Shown: positions 1-7,463 of the stretch, one piece after another | Numbering within the stretch: position 1 is the stretch's first letter | Layout of the letters: every line of letters starts with the position of its first letter | NCBI GenBank assembly: GCA_964571225.1 | Contig: CAZNBB010000043.1 | Location: 1-27,522 of the forward strand | Direction: 5' to 3' | Length of the DNA: 27,522 nt | Source of the DNA: DATFML01 sp964571225 | Lineage (GTDB): Bacteria > Pseudomonadota > Gammaproteobacteria > DATFLG01 | The notes under the pieces: model-generated | Told to the model about the DNA's origin: nothing | Databases searched by the model: none | What the model saw: the letters and a program-made list of their open reading frames with translations, nothing else | Translations under genes and position numbers: made by a program

Positions 1-144
1 GCGGCCGGGAAAGATGCCCCGGGCCCTGCCGATGGGGTGGTTGGGCGGCTCGGCTCGGTGTTCGTAGCTGCGTCGCCCGGACCAAGAGCGTCTGTCGGCA
101 GCCCCCCTGCGTCGATCCGTGGCGCGTCTGTGCGGTGTTTTCAT
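1..144 (-). CDS. Partial CDS (N-terminus only), unidentified Arg-rich protein
   Basis: An open frame starts at an ATG (144-142) and runs without a stop off the left edge, giving 48 codons. The N-terminus is very basic, with a recurring spaced pattern resembling xxxDRR (RRATDRR, RGAADRR, SWSGRRS). Similar Arg/Asp-rich linkers occur near the start of some bacterial regulatory proteins, but the family cannot be named. Support for a real gene is an AGGA Shine-Dalgarno-like sequence 8 nt before the ATG and a good sigma70-type promoter about 115 nt upstream (258-286). The product is truncated by the window, so no function is offered. A chance open frame in GC-rich DNA remains possible. Confidence 0.4.
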   Translation of the reverse strand, partial: MKTPHRRATDRRRGAADRRSWSGRRSYEHRAEPPNHPIGRARGIFPGR

Positions 145-201
145 TGATTGTGTCCTGACTCCAGGCTTCCCCCGACACTCCGGAGCGGGGCAGGGCTATT
201 T

Positions 202-214
202 ATCACGTCGTGAT
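202..214. promoter_or_regulatory. Perfect 13-bp palindrome in the leader of the left-edge gene
   Basis: ATCACGTCGTGAT is a perfect inverted repeat (6-bp arms, 1-nt centre). It lies between the predicted promoter at 258-286 and the ATG at 144, roughly 35-45 nt downstream of the expected transcription start. That position suits an operator or a small leader structure. The binding protein is unknown. Confidence 0.3.
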
Positions 215-257
215 CGGCCCACCGACGCGTCATCTTATGAAGAAAGCCCGGCAAGGA

Positions 258-286
258 AACATACCACAGTTGCGGGGCTATCTCAA
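258..286 (-). promoter_or_regulatory. Predicted sigma70 promoter for the left-edge gene
   Basis: Read on the minus strand, TTGAGA (286-281; 5/6 match to TTGACA) is followed after exactly 17 nt by TATGTT (263-258), with a TGG just before it that makes an extended -10. Transcription would start near position 250 and give a leader of about 105 nt before the ATG at 144. This is one of the best matches to a housekeeping promoter in the window. Confidence 0.45.
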
Positions 287-365
287 CTTATTGAAATTGC
301 GGTGGTATTGGCGACAGCGGCCAGGGGCGGCAAGCCGGCGGAACGGGGCGGCGGCGAGAGGGGCC

Positions 366-1064
366 TTACCTATCGGGGGCTTCGGGAATCCTGGCCTTGA
401 GCCGTTCCCGCATGGCCGCGTTGCGGGCAGCCAACTGATCGATGACGCCGGCGAATCCCAGCGTCGCGATTTGGTTGGAAAAGGTTTCGCGGTAAGTGAC
501 GACCAGGCTGATTCCTTCCACCACGACATCGTAAATCTCCCACCCCTTTTCGGTTCGGTGCAGGCGGTAGTCCACGACCACGGTTCGGGCGGAGGTGAGG
601 TGGATGTCCATACGTACTGTCGCCTGGTCGGGGTCCTTGTCAGGCGCTACGGGCGGATACGATACGTTATCGGCGTTGGCGAGGATCTCATGGGCATAGT
701 TGACCATGGCGGTTACATAGCTGTTGATCAGAAATTGCCGGAATTCCTTTGTGAACCGGGTCCGTTGGTCGGGACTCGCCGTGCGCCAGTAGCGCCCGGC
801 CACCCACCGGGCAATAAGAGGGAAGTCGATGTGAGGTACAACGGTTCGGTCGGCGAGTTGGTACGCCAGTTGCGGGTCGGCGTCTATTTGGGCTTGCTGG
901 GACCGCAGTTCCCGCACCATTTGCTCGGCCGTATCCTGGATCAGCTGGCGGGGGCCCGGCTGTTCCGGGACGGCAGCGATGGCTGCGACGCTCCATAGGC
1001 TCGGCAGCAGCAGAGCGGCGAGCCGGATCAGACGAATGGTGGATGCTGCACTCATGGGTCTCAT
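366..1064 (-). CDS. MlaC/Ttg2D family phospholipid-binding periplasmic protein
   Basis: The protein has 232 aa and an N-terminal signal peptide (about residues 10-31, hydrophobic core ending in AIAA). The rest matches the MlaC/Ttg2D (toluene tolerance) fold. Typical elements are an early helix with EQMVRELRSQQ, a central FRQFLINSYVTAMVNYA helix, and a C-terminal strand region containing WEIYDVVVEGISLVVTYR followed by a Phe-Ala-Gly-Val-Ile-Asp helix. MlaC carries phospholipids across the periplasm between MlaA and the MlaFEDB ABC complex. None of the other mla genes is visible here, so this looks like a solitary paralogue. In-frame ATGs lie at 1064 and 1055, both leaving the signal peptide intact; no strong ribosome-binding site decides between them. 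Confidence 0.85.
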   Translation of the reverse strand: MRPMSAASTIRLIRLAALLLPSLWSVAAIAAVPEQPGPRQLIQDTAEQMVRELRSQQAQIDADPQLAYQLADRTVVPHIDFPLIARWVAGRYWRTASPDQRTRFTKEFRQFLINSYVTAMVNYAHEILANADNVSYPPVAPDKDPDQATVRMDIHLTSARTVVVDYRLHRTEKGWEIYDVVVEGISLVVTYRETFSNQIATLGFAGVIDQLAARNAAMRERLKARIPEAPDR

Positions 1065-1207
1065 GGGTCATCGGTCCGGCCGGCGGTGTTCCCGGATCCT
1101 GTCTGCCGGTTAAGCGCGCCTAGGGCCTGTGGATAATGCCGGTACAACCGCGTCGGGGCATTGTGCGCCGGTCCCGCCATACGGTGGCGCGGAATTCACA
1201 CGCCTTT

Positions 1208-1234
1208 CATACCGGACCGCGCATCCGGTATGAT
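1208..1234 (+). promoter_or_regulatory. 9-bp inverted repeat overlapping a -10-like hexamer upstream of the usp gene
   Basis: CATACCGGA (1208-1216) and TCCGGTATG (1224-1232) are perfect reverse complements separated by 7 nt. The right arm runs into TATGAT (1229-1234), a good -10 hexamer for the + strand usp-TSUP-TIGR02186 unit; no convincing -35 was found. Overlap of a palindrome with the promoter core is the classic layout of a repressor operator. The regulator is unknown. Confidence 0.4.
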
Positions 1235-1283
1235 ATGCCGTCCCGTCAGACACGGTCACTATATCAGGATGGTGGCTCTTGTC

Positions 1284-1304
1284 GGTGGGATAACGACCCT
1301 CACC
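1284..1304 (+). promoter_or_regulatory. Leader element GGGATAACGACCC with imperfect hairpin, just before usp
   Basis: GGTGGG (1284-1289) can pair with CCCTCACC (1297-1304) with one bulge, enclosing ATAACGA. The core GGGATAACGACCC (1287-1299) ends 18 nt before the usp ATG. An almost identical core, GGGATAACGTCCC, lies in the same orientation in the leader of the other TSUP permease gene (minus strand, 15913-15901). Its function is unknown; chance similarity is not excluded. Confidence 0.25.
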
Positions 1305-1317
1305 GCAGGTTTTCAGT

Positions 1318-1845
1318 ATGTCAGTGCCGAACAAGGGAACCATCCTGGTCGCGATCGACGGATCGCGCAATTCGCTGGTAGCGGCGGGCGTGGGTGCCCG
1401 CATGGCCAGGCTTCTCGATGCTCACCTGGGGCTGATCCACGTGTTGGACGAGCCGGTGGTGAGTTTCTGGAGCGGCGTGGAAACGCGCATGAAAGAGGAA
1501 CGACGCAACCAGGCCGAGGTCACGCTGGGGGAAATGACCGACCGCATCCGTGAGATCTGCGACGTGGTGCCCGAGTTCTATATCGTGGAAGGCACTCCGG
1601 AAGTGGAGATTCTTCGGACGGTTAAAGCCGACTCTCAGATCATGATGCTGGTGACGGGCAGCCACGGAGTTGCCACCGAGAAGAAGTCGCATCTGCGTCT
1701 GCGACGCACCGGCAACCACCTGGGTACGCGTCTGTCGGAGGTGCTGCCGGTTCCCATTCTGGTGGTGCCTCCGGATATACCGGAAAGTCATATCTGCAGC
1801 GCCATGGCCGAATACAGGGCGAGCTACGACGACGCCTCCGACTAG
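1318..1845 (+). CDS. Universal stress protein (UspA family)
   Basis: A 175-aa single USP domain. It opens with a beta-strand plus ILVAIDGSRNS, the usual UspA start, where the Asp binds adenine in ATP-binding members. It ends with the strand PVPILVVP that typically closes the domain. The nucleotide loop is atypical. ATP-binding USPs usually have G-x2-G-x9-G(S/T); here GSHG is followed by a longer, basic stretch (EKKSHLRLRRTGNHLGT) before the next Gly-Thr. Ligand binding may therefore differ. The gene is 63 nt upstream of a TSUP permease on the same strand and probably leads that transcript. Its role there is inferred to be regulatory or stress-linked, not shown. Confidence 0.85.
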   Translation: MSVPNKGTILVAIDGSRNSLVAAGVGARMARLLDAHLGLIHVLDEPVVSFWSGVETRMKEERRNQAEVTLGEMTDRIREICDVVPEFYIVEGTPEVEILRTVKADSQIMMLVTGSHGVATEKKSHLRLRRTGNHLGTRLSEVLPVPILVVPPDIPESHICSAMAEYRASYDDASD

Positions 1846-1908
1846 GGCCCGTCAACAGGCCCTGAGTCCTGGATTCATTCCCAACAGGATCAGAACAAAG
1901 CATTCCGA

Positions 1909-2844
1909 ATGGAAATATTTCTTCCTATTGCCCATATGGACGTCAACCTGCTCACGATCGTGCTGTTCGGCGGTGTCGTGGGTCTGCTGTCCGGGTTGGT
2001 GGGGGTCGGCGGCGGCTTTCTCATCACGCCCCTGCTGATCTTCATCGGCGTCCCGCCGCTGGTGGCCGTGGCCACTGGCGCCGCGCAGATCGTCGGCACC
2101 TCCGCGGCCGGCAGCTATGCACACTGGCGGCTGGGCAACATCGACTTCAAGATGGGCATCGTACTGCTGGTCGGTAGCTGGACGGGCGGCAGCGCCGGCG
2201 TCTTTCTGGCAAAGATGCTCCAGCAAGGCGGACATTTCGGCAACATCGTCACCTTTCTGTACGTGGTCTTGTTGGGCATTGTCGGTACATCGATGCTGTT
2301 CGAATCGGTGAAGACCATTCGAGGTCGCGCCGGCGCCAGGAGCGGGGGCGGCAAGCGTCGGAAGCAGGACGGGGGCTGGTTGAGTGCGGCGGGAGAACGT
2401 CTGCCGGGGCAGATGGAGTTTCCGGTGTCCCGGTTGCGCATTTCGTTGCTGATTCCGCTGATTCTGGGTGTTTCCGTCGGTGTGCTGACCTCGCTCATGG
2501 GCGTGGGCGGCGGATTCATCATGGTGCCGGTGATGATCTACATGCTGAAGATGCCCACCAAAGTGGTGGTCGGGACTTCGCTGTTCCAGTTGTTGTTCAC
2601 CACCGCGGTGGTGGCGTCCATGCAGGCCGGTGTGAACCACGCGGTCGATCCGTTTCTTGCCTTGATTCTCATTCTTGGTTCTGCCTTCGGGACCCAATGG
2701 GGAACCCGCCTCAGCGTGAAGCTTCCGGGGGAAAAGCTGCGCCTGGTGCTGGCGCTGGTAGTGATGGCCGTCACTATAAAGATGCTGGTCGGCATCCTGA
2801 TCCGTCCGGAGGAGCTGTACAACATGGCGGTGGTGGTGGGATGA
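1909..2844 (+). CDS. TauE/SafE (TSUP) family sulfite/sulfonate-type anion permease
   Basis: A 311-aa polytopic membrane protein with the internal duplication typical of TSUP transporters. The N-half motif GLVGVGGGFLITP (about residues 29-41) is repeated in the C-half as SLMGVGGGFIMVP (about 196-208). About eight membrane segments are separated by a basic cytoplasmic loop (about 141-168). Family members move sulfite, sulfoacetate, taurine-derived or other organic anions; the substrate cannot be read from sequence. The stop codon overlaps the start of the next gene (ATGA at 2841-2844), so the TIGR02186 protein is translationally coupled. With dsr genes in the same region, sulfite export is an attractive but unproven role. 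Confidence 0.88.
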   Translation: MEIFLPIAHMDVNLLTIVLFGGVVGLLSGLVGVGGGFLITPLLIFIGVPPLVAVATGAAQIVGTSAAGSYAHWRLGNIDFKMGIVLLVGSWTGGSAGVFLAKMLQQGGHFGNIVTFLYVVLLGIVGTSMLFESVKTIRGRAGARSGGGKRRKQDGGWLSAAGERLPGQMEFPVSRLRISLLIPLILGVSVGVLTSLMGVGGGFIMVPVMIYMLKMPTKVVVGTSLFQLLFTTAVVASMQAGVNHAVDPFLALILILGSAFGTQWGTRLSVKLPGEKLRLVLALVVMAVTIKMLVGILIRPEELYNMAVVVG

Positions 2845-3599
2845 GGCCGCTGATTCGGTTTCTCGTTGCGCTGGGATGGGTGCTGTTCGCGAGCCGCGCG
2901 GTGGCCGCCACCGGCGACGAACTGGTGACCCAGTTGGGCACGCACCATGTGGAGATCACCGCCCGCTTCACGGGCCAGGACGTGCTCATCTTCGGTGCGG
3001 TATCCCACGCCGGGGACGTGATCATCAAGGTCACTTCGCCCGAGCAGACCGTGGATATATCCCGCAAGGCCCAGTATGGTCCTTTCTGGCTGACCAGCGG
3101 AAAATTCACGGTGCCCGGAACCCCCGGGCTGCTGTATGTGCTGTCGACCCGACCCGTGGCCGATATCCTCGGCAAGGCCGAGCAGGCGCGCTATGGCCTG
3201 GACCTCACCGACGCTCTGCAGGGCGTGCAGCCCAAGGATGCCGGCACCGACATGGGCGACTGGCGGTCCGCCTTCATTGCACTGAAGAAGAAGGGCCACT
3301 ATTACCTGCAGGACGGCCATGCCGTGAAACTGCTGGGCGATCGCCTGTTCTCCGCCAGTATGGCTCTGCCCGCCAAGCTTCCCCTTGGCAGTTATCACCT
3401 GGAAATCTACCTGGTGCGTGCCGGCAAGGTAGTGGCTGAACAGACGCGCAAATTCGACGTCCGGGAGGTTCATGCCGAGCGGTGGGTCTCCGACACCGCT
3501 TACGGACATTCGTGGCTGTTCGGAATCGCCTTTACCCTGTTCGCGATGGTCCTGGGCCTGGTTCTCGGGATCGTCCTGCGTCGAGGCGGCGACGACTGA
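2841..3599 (+). CDS. TIGR02186 / Alph_Pro_TM family membrane protein
   Basis: The product is 252 aa when started at the ATG overlapping the preceding TGA; a longer upstream frame exists but has no justification. It has a signal peptide (residues 1-23, ending AVAA), a beta-rich extracytoplasmic region beginning VEITARFTGQDVLIFGAV, and one C-terminal membrane helix (about 223-245, WLFGIAFTLFAMVLGLVLG) with a short basic cytoplasmic tail. This architecture and the FTGQDVLIFGA signature match the uncharacterised TIGR02186 (PF09608) family. As I recall, that family is repeatedly found next to TSUP permeases, exactly as here. The start overlap suggests the two proteins are made in step and may form a complex. 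Biochemical function is unknown. Confidence 0.8.
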   Translation: MRPLIRFLVALGWVLFASRAVAATGDELVTQLGTHHVEITARFTGQDVLIFGAVSHAGDVIIKVTSPEQTVDISRKAQYGPFWLTSGKFTVPGTPGLLYVLSTRPVADILGKAEQARYGLDLTDALQGVQPKDAGTDMGDWRSAFIALKKKGHYYLQDGHAVKLLGDRLFSASMALPAKLPLGSYHLEIYLVRAGKVVAEQTRKFDVREVHAERWVSDTAYGHSWLFGIAFTLFAMVLGLVLGIVLRRGGDD

Positions 3600-3704
3600 G
3601 CGCACGCCATCGGCGTCATCGCACTGTCACTTGCGTCCCTTAGCCTGCACATCGCCGATCGGACCGTACCGTGTCGGGCGTCCGCCCGGCCGGGCGTGCC
3701 ATTC

Positions 3705-3713
3705 TGGTATGAT
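3705..3713 (+). promoter_or_regulatory. Extended -10 promoter element before the PDC-domain gene
   Basis: TGGTATGAT at 3705-3713 is a TGn-TATGAT extended -10, placed 64 nt before the ATG at 3777. No -35 consensus lies 16-18 nt upstream, which is tolerated for extended -10 promoters. The 178-nt gap after the TIGR02186 gene shows only a weak 5-bp stem (ACGCC/GGCGT), which is not a convincing terminator. Confidence 0.3.
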
Positions 3714-3776
3714 TCCTGCTCGGTAAATTCGGGAAGTTGTCCGCAAGAGTCTGATTGATGATTCTCGGGTTCGGCG

Positions 3777-4706
3777 ATGTGGTTTAAGAAGGCGATTGCC
3801 TACAAAAAGGCGGCCCTGCAGGAGAGTCTGGGCGCGCCCATGGACCAGCTCGCGGCGGGCTGCGTGCCGGTGTGGCCGGAACCCGATGCCCTCGACGGCA
3901 TCCTGCAAGCCGGTATCGATTCCATACCCCACTGTCATCTGCTGTATGCCCTGAACACCGACGGCATCCAGATCAGTTCCAATGTGTCACCGACCGGAAT
4001 CGACATCTCGCGCCGTGGCCAAGACGTTTCGGGACGGCCCTACCACAGCGCGAATCTTCCCTACCGCGGACTCATGATCTCGCCGGCCTACCTCAGCGAA
4101 GTGAGCCAGAAACGGTGTATCACGGCGGTGCAGGCGGTATCGGATCAGGGCACGCTGCTGGGATTCATCGGTGCGGATTTCAACCTCGACGAGCTGCCGG
4201 AAATCGATGCCACCCCGGCGGTGGATCAGGATTCCACACAGTACAAGGGCGACCCCGCGATTCGCAGTACGGTGTTCATGCAATCGCGCATGAAGAGCGC
4301 CATGGACGGCAATATCGACCAGGTGATGGGGGTGGTGGAGGCGTTGTTTCGCGAGCACGGTGCCTTCCACACCATTCTGCATTTTTCCAGTTCACGTATC
4401 GTGCTCTGGCTGTACGACGACCCGTACAACTATCGGCTGCACGGCGTGGACGAATTGCTGGATCCGGAGCTGTGGCTCGCCTATCCCAGCCGCCGCTACC
4501 CGGCGCAGGCCAAGGTCAGTCCGGACCAGCTGCACCTGGCGCTCGAGTACTTCAAGGTGTTGCGCGAGGCCGATGAAAATATCTATCTGCGTTCGGCATC
4601 GATCAACATCATGAACGGTGTCGTGGGGCTGACTTTCTCCTGCGACGGGTCCCACTACATGCAGGCCCGGGAGTTCCTCAACAAGGAACTGTCCTACTGG
4701 GTTTGA
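3777..4706 (+). CDS. Soluble PDC/Cache sensor-domain protein
   Basis: A 309-aa protein with no signal peptide or membrane segment. Residues about 45-145 read as a Cache/PDC ligand-binding fold: LLYALNTDGIQISSNVS, then DVSGRPYHSANLP, then ISPAYLSEVSQKRCITAVQAV and a closing LLGFIGADFNLDELP. That order (NxxGxxxS, GRPY, SPAYLS, GADF) is characteristic of dCache-like extracytoplasmic sensors, yet this copy appears cytoplasmic. The C-terminal half (about 160-309) is an alpha/beta region of unknown function with a conserved-looking NIMNGVVGL segment and YDDPYNYRLHGVDELLDP. No output domain (HK, GGDEF, methyl-accepting) is present. It may bind a small ligand and signal through partner proteins; that is inference. 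Confidence 0.65.
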   Translation: MWFKKAIAYKKAALQESLGAPMDQLAAGCVPVWPEPDALDGILQAGIDSIPHCHLLYALNTDGIQISSNVSPTGIDISRRGQDVSGRPYHSANLPYRGLMISPAYLSEVSQKRCITAVQAVSDQGTLLGFIGADFNLDELPEIDATPAVDQDSTQYKGDPAIRSTVFMQSRMKSAMDGNIDQVMGVVEALFREHGAFHTILHFSSSRIVLWLYDDPYNYRLHGVDELLDPELWLAYPSRRYPAQAKVSPDQLHLALEYFKVLREADENIYLRSASINIMNGVVGLTFSCDGSHYMQAREFLNKELSYWV

Positions 4707-4735
4707 TGGGGGCTGCGGGCGCCCCCGCAATGCCG

Positions 4736-5023
4736 TCAGTCGGAGTCCTTCCTGGGCGCACGCCAGATGCCGAATGCTTCCTGCGCCGGCGGTGGCGTGT
4801 CCGGTTGCGATACGTCATCGAGTACGCTTTTGGAGAAGGCGCTGAGCTGGCCCAGCAGCCCGTGCTTGGAGGCGGTGTCCATGTTCTGCTGCCCCAGCAC
4901 GAATCCGGTCAGCGCCGCCAGGTACTGCACCATGATGCCCGGATCCCGGGCCCGTTCGTCATGGGCTTCCAGAGCTGTCTGGACGGAACGGACCAGTTCG
5001 TTGGAAAGTTGAAGTTCACTCAC
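4736..5023 (-). CDS. Small conserved-looking hypothetical protein (95 aa)
   Basis: Start is taken at GTG 5023-5021 because AAGGGGG lies 5 nt upstream; the longer frame beginning at 5137 has no such support and extends into the divergent intergenic region. The 95-aa product is mostly helical, with no signal peptide or membrane segment, and ends in a Pro-rich tail (DTPPPAQEAFGIW). No domain is recognised. It converges on the PDC-domain gene (29-nt gap) and is divergent from the VIT-type gene. Confidence 0.6.
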   Translation of the reverse strand: MSELQLSNELVRSVQTALEAHDERARDPGIMVQYLAALTGFVLGQQNMDTASKHGLLGQLSAFSKSVLDDVSQPDTPPPAQEAFGIWRAPRKDSD

Positions 5024-5239
5024 GAGAACCCCCTTTGTGGCGTAGGCATTAGCGGAGCATTGTAACAGCTCATGCCGGCGGCGGCCGAGTCGCGGTGCAG
5101 AAGAGATTCCATCGTCGCCCGGCCAGAGCGCTCGCAATCAACGGGCATTTGCATCAAGGGGCCGTGGGCCCGACAGCGTTGCCTTGCCGGCGCCGAGCCC
5201 GCACAATGCTTCGGAAGTGTGGGGATTGCGGGGGCTGTC

Positions 5240-6277
5240 ATGTCTGCGCTCGACGGATGGCACGAAGAACGCCAGTCGGCCTGGTTATACCGGCGGCTGG
5301 CGGACGCCGAAGCGGATGCAACGCAACGGGCGCTTTTTGCTGCCCTGGCGGAGGCGGCGGACAAACAGGCGCTGATCTGGGAGCAGCGGATTCTTGGCGA
5401 GGGCACGGCGGTGCCGGTCTTCCGACCTCAGTGGCGTGGTCGGCTGGTGGGCACGCTGGCGCGCCTCCTGGGTCCGAAGGCCATGCGTCCGGTGCTGGCT
5501 GCCATGAAGGTGCGAGGGCTGTCGGCCTACGAAGCGCCGGTGGCGCCGCGGCATCATCCCATGCCCAGACGGGTGGAGGACGTCGGCCATCGACACAAGG
5601 GCGTCGCCGGCGGTGGCAACCTGCGGGCGGCGGTATTCGGGGTCAATGACGGACTGGTCTCGAACACCAGTCTGATCATGGGCGTGGCCGGCGCCAGCGC
5701 CGACGTCAGGCTTATCCTGACCACCGGCATTGCGGGACTGCTCGCCGGCGCTTTGTCCATGGCGGCCGGGGAATACGTTTCCATGCGTTCCCAGCGCGAA
5801 ATGTACGAATCCCAGATCGCCCTGGAACGGGAGGAACTGGCCGAGTACCCCGACGAGGAGGCCGAGGAACTGGCGCTGATCTACAATGCCCGCGGCATGG
5901 ACATGGATCAGGCGCGTCAGTTCGCGCGGGAAATGCTGCAGGACCCCGAGCATGCGCTCGATACGCTTGCCCGGGAGGAACTGGGCCTGAACCCCGAGAA
6001 CCTCGGTTCCCCCTGGGGAGCCGCCCTGTTCTCGTTCGTGGCATTCTCGCTTGGAGCGTTGGTCCCGTTGGTTCCCCTTCTAGCGGGGATGGGCGCGGAT
6101 GCGGTCACAACGGCAGCCGGCCTGGCAGGAGTATGTCTCTTTGTGGTGGGGGCAACGTTGAGTCTGTTCACCGGTCGCAGCGCGCTGTGGGGCGGATTGC
6201 GCATGGTGGTGATCGGCGGCGGTGCCGGGATGGTCACCTACCTCATCGGTCGGCTGATGGGTGTCGGTTTGTCCTGA
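5240..6277 (+). CDS. VIT1/CCC1 family membrane protein with N-terminal ferritin-like domain
   Basis: Start is taken at ATG 5240, preceded by GGGGGC 4 nt upstream; an extension back to 5072 would add 56 unrelated residues. The 345-aa product has an N-terminal ferritin/rubrerythrin-like helical region (about 5-110; HEERQSAWLYRRLADAE and ALAEAADKQALIWEQRI). The VIT1/CCC1 core follows, beginning RAAVFGVNDGLVSNTSLIMGVAGA (about 128-151), then a membrane helix with MAAGEYVSMRSQRE, an acidic cytoplasmic segment rich in Glu, and three further membrane helices. Family members transport Fe(II)/Mn(II) across membranes. The second ferritin helix has Gln (DKQALIWE) where I would expect His of a di-iron ligand set, so iron binding by this domain is uncertain. 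Confidence 0.85.
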   Translation: MSALDGWHEERQSAWLYRRLADAEADATQRALFAALAEAADKQALIWEQRILGEGTAVPVFRPQWRGRLVGTLARLLGPKAMRPVLAAMKVRGLSAYEAPVAPRHHPMPRRVEDVGHRHKGVAGGGNLRAAVFGVNDGLVSNTSLIMGVAGASADVRLILTTGIAGLLAGALSMAAGEYVSMRSQREMYESQIALEREELAEYPDEEAEELALIYNARGMDMDQARQFAREMLQDPEHALDTLAREELGLNPENLGSPWGAALFSFVAFSLGALVPLVPLLAGMGADAVTTAAGLAGVCLFVVGATLSLFTGRSALWGGLRMVVIGGGAGMVTYLIGRLMGVGLS

Positions 6278-6296
6278 CACGCCGGGCGCGGTCGGC

Positions 6297-7463
6297 TCAG
6301 TTCGGGGATCGTTTGATGGCGAGGCGGCCGTTGCTTGCCTCGAGGCTGATGTTGCCTTCAATCATGGCACACAGATCTTCGCCAATGAGTGCCTTCTTCC
6401 AACCCCGCAGCAGCGCCACGTCACGCTGGCCCGCGGTCAGGCGCTCAAGATCCTTGCGCGAGGCAAGCACCGAGGGATTGAGCTGTTGCTCCGCAGCCCG
6501 CAGGCGGACCACTGCGGTCAGGGCGTCCACCAGGGCCTCCTGGCCATGATCCAGCCGTATTGGGGTACCGCTCGCGGGTAGCGGGTCGGGCTTGGCGGTC
6601 CGGGCTTCGGCGATGAGGGCCAGCAGGGTGTCCCCATAGCGGCGTACCACCCGTTCGTTCAGCCCCCGTATATGCTCCAGGTCCTTGCGGTTGGCCGGGA
6701 TCTGGCGGGCAATATCCAGCAAGGCATCGTCGCGGACCAGCCAATTGCGCGGGCGATTTTCCTGCTGTGCGGACTGTTCGCGCCAGGCGGCCAGTCTCTG
6801 CAGTACGGCCAGTTGTGGTGACCGCAATCGGTCCGTGCCCCGTATCCGGCGCCAGGCCGAGGCGGGCGGGTTTTCGTATTGCGCGGTATCCACCAGTGCC
6901 GCGAAGTCCTCTGCAAGCCATTGCAGACGTCCCCGCTGTTCCAGCTCATCGCGCAGGTGAGGATACAGCCGCGCCAGGTACCGAACATCGTCCAGCGCAT
7001 ATTCGAGCTGTTTGGAAGGCAGGGGGCGCCGGGTCCAGTCGGCGCGGGCGTGTCCCTTGCTGAGATTCACCCCGAGCGCCGCACTGACCAGGGCGCCGTA
7101 TCCCACCTGGTCGGGATAGCCCAGCAGCGGCGCCGCTACCTGGGTGTCGAACACCGGGGCGGGCACGTGGCCGGTCAGATGATAGAAGATCTCGAGATCC
7201 TGACGGGCGGCGTGGAATACCTTGACGATCTCTTCCCGGTCAAGCAGTTCCAGTAGGGGCTTCAGGTCGGTTACCGTGAGCGGATCCACCCAGGCCACCA
7301 GCTCGGGCGTCGCCAGTTGCAGCAGGCAGAATTGCGGGTAATAGGTCTTCTCGCGATGGAACTCCGTGTCCAGGGCCAGCCATTCGCAGCCGGCCAGGCG
7401 CTCGCAAAGCTCCGCGAGTGCCGTGGGGGTATCGACCTGTAGAGTGACTCCGGGAGCGTTCAT
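6297..7463 (-). CDS. rnd: Ribonuclease D
   Basis: A 3'-5' exoribonuclease of the DEDDy family that trims tRNA and other small RNA 3' ends. Start is placed at ATG 7463 (MNAPGV, 388 aa), matching the usual N-terminus; upstream in-frame starts would add about 28 unrelated residues. Exo I is LALDTEF (Asp32, Glu34), Exo II is VFHAARQDLEIF, and Exo III is YALDDVRYLARLYPHL with the Tyr-x3-Asp of the DEDDy type. An HRDC-type helical domain follows (LRSPQLAVLQRLAAWREQSAQQ) and then the less conserved C-terminal region. Length and motifs are normal for proteobacterial RNase D. It is transcribed away from pepN across a 251-nt intergenic region. Confidence 0.95.
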   Translation of the reverse strand: MNAPGVTLQVDTPTALAELCERLAGCEWLALDTEFHREKTYYPQFCLLQLATPELVAWVDPLTVTDLKPLLELLDREEIVKVFHAARQDLEIFYHLTGHVPAPVFDTQVAAPLLGYPDQVGYGALVSAALGVNLSKGHARADWTRRPLPSKQLEYALDDVRYLARLYPHLRDELEQRGRLQWLAEDFAALVDTAQYENPPASAWRRIRGTDRLRSPQLAVLQRLAAWREQSAQQENRPRNWLVRDDALLDIARQIPANRKDLEHIRGLNERVVRRYGDTLLALIAEARTAKPDPLPASGTPIRLDHGQEALVDALTAVVRLRAAEQQLNPSVLASRKDLERLTAGQRDVALLRGWKKALIGEDLCAMIEGNISLEASNGRLAIKRSPN

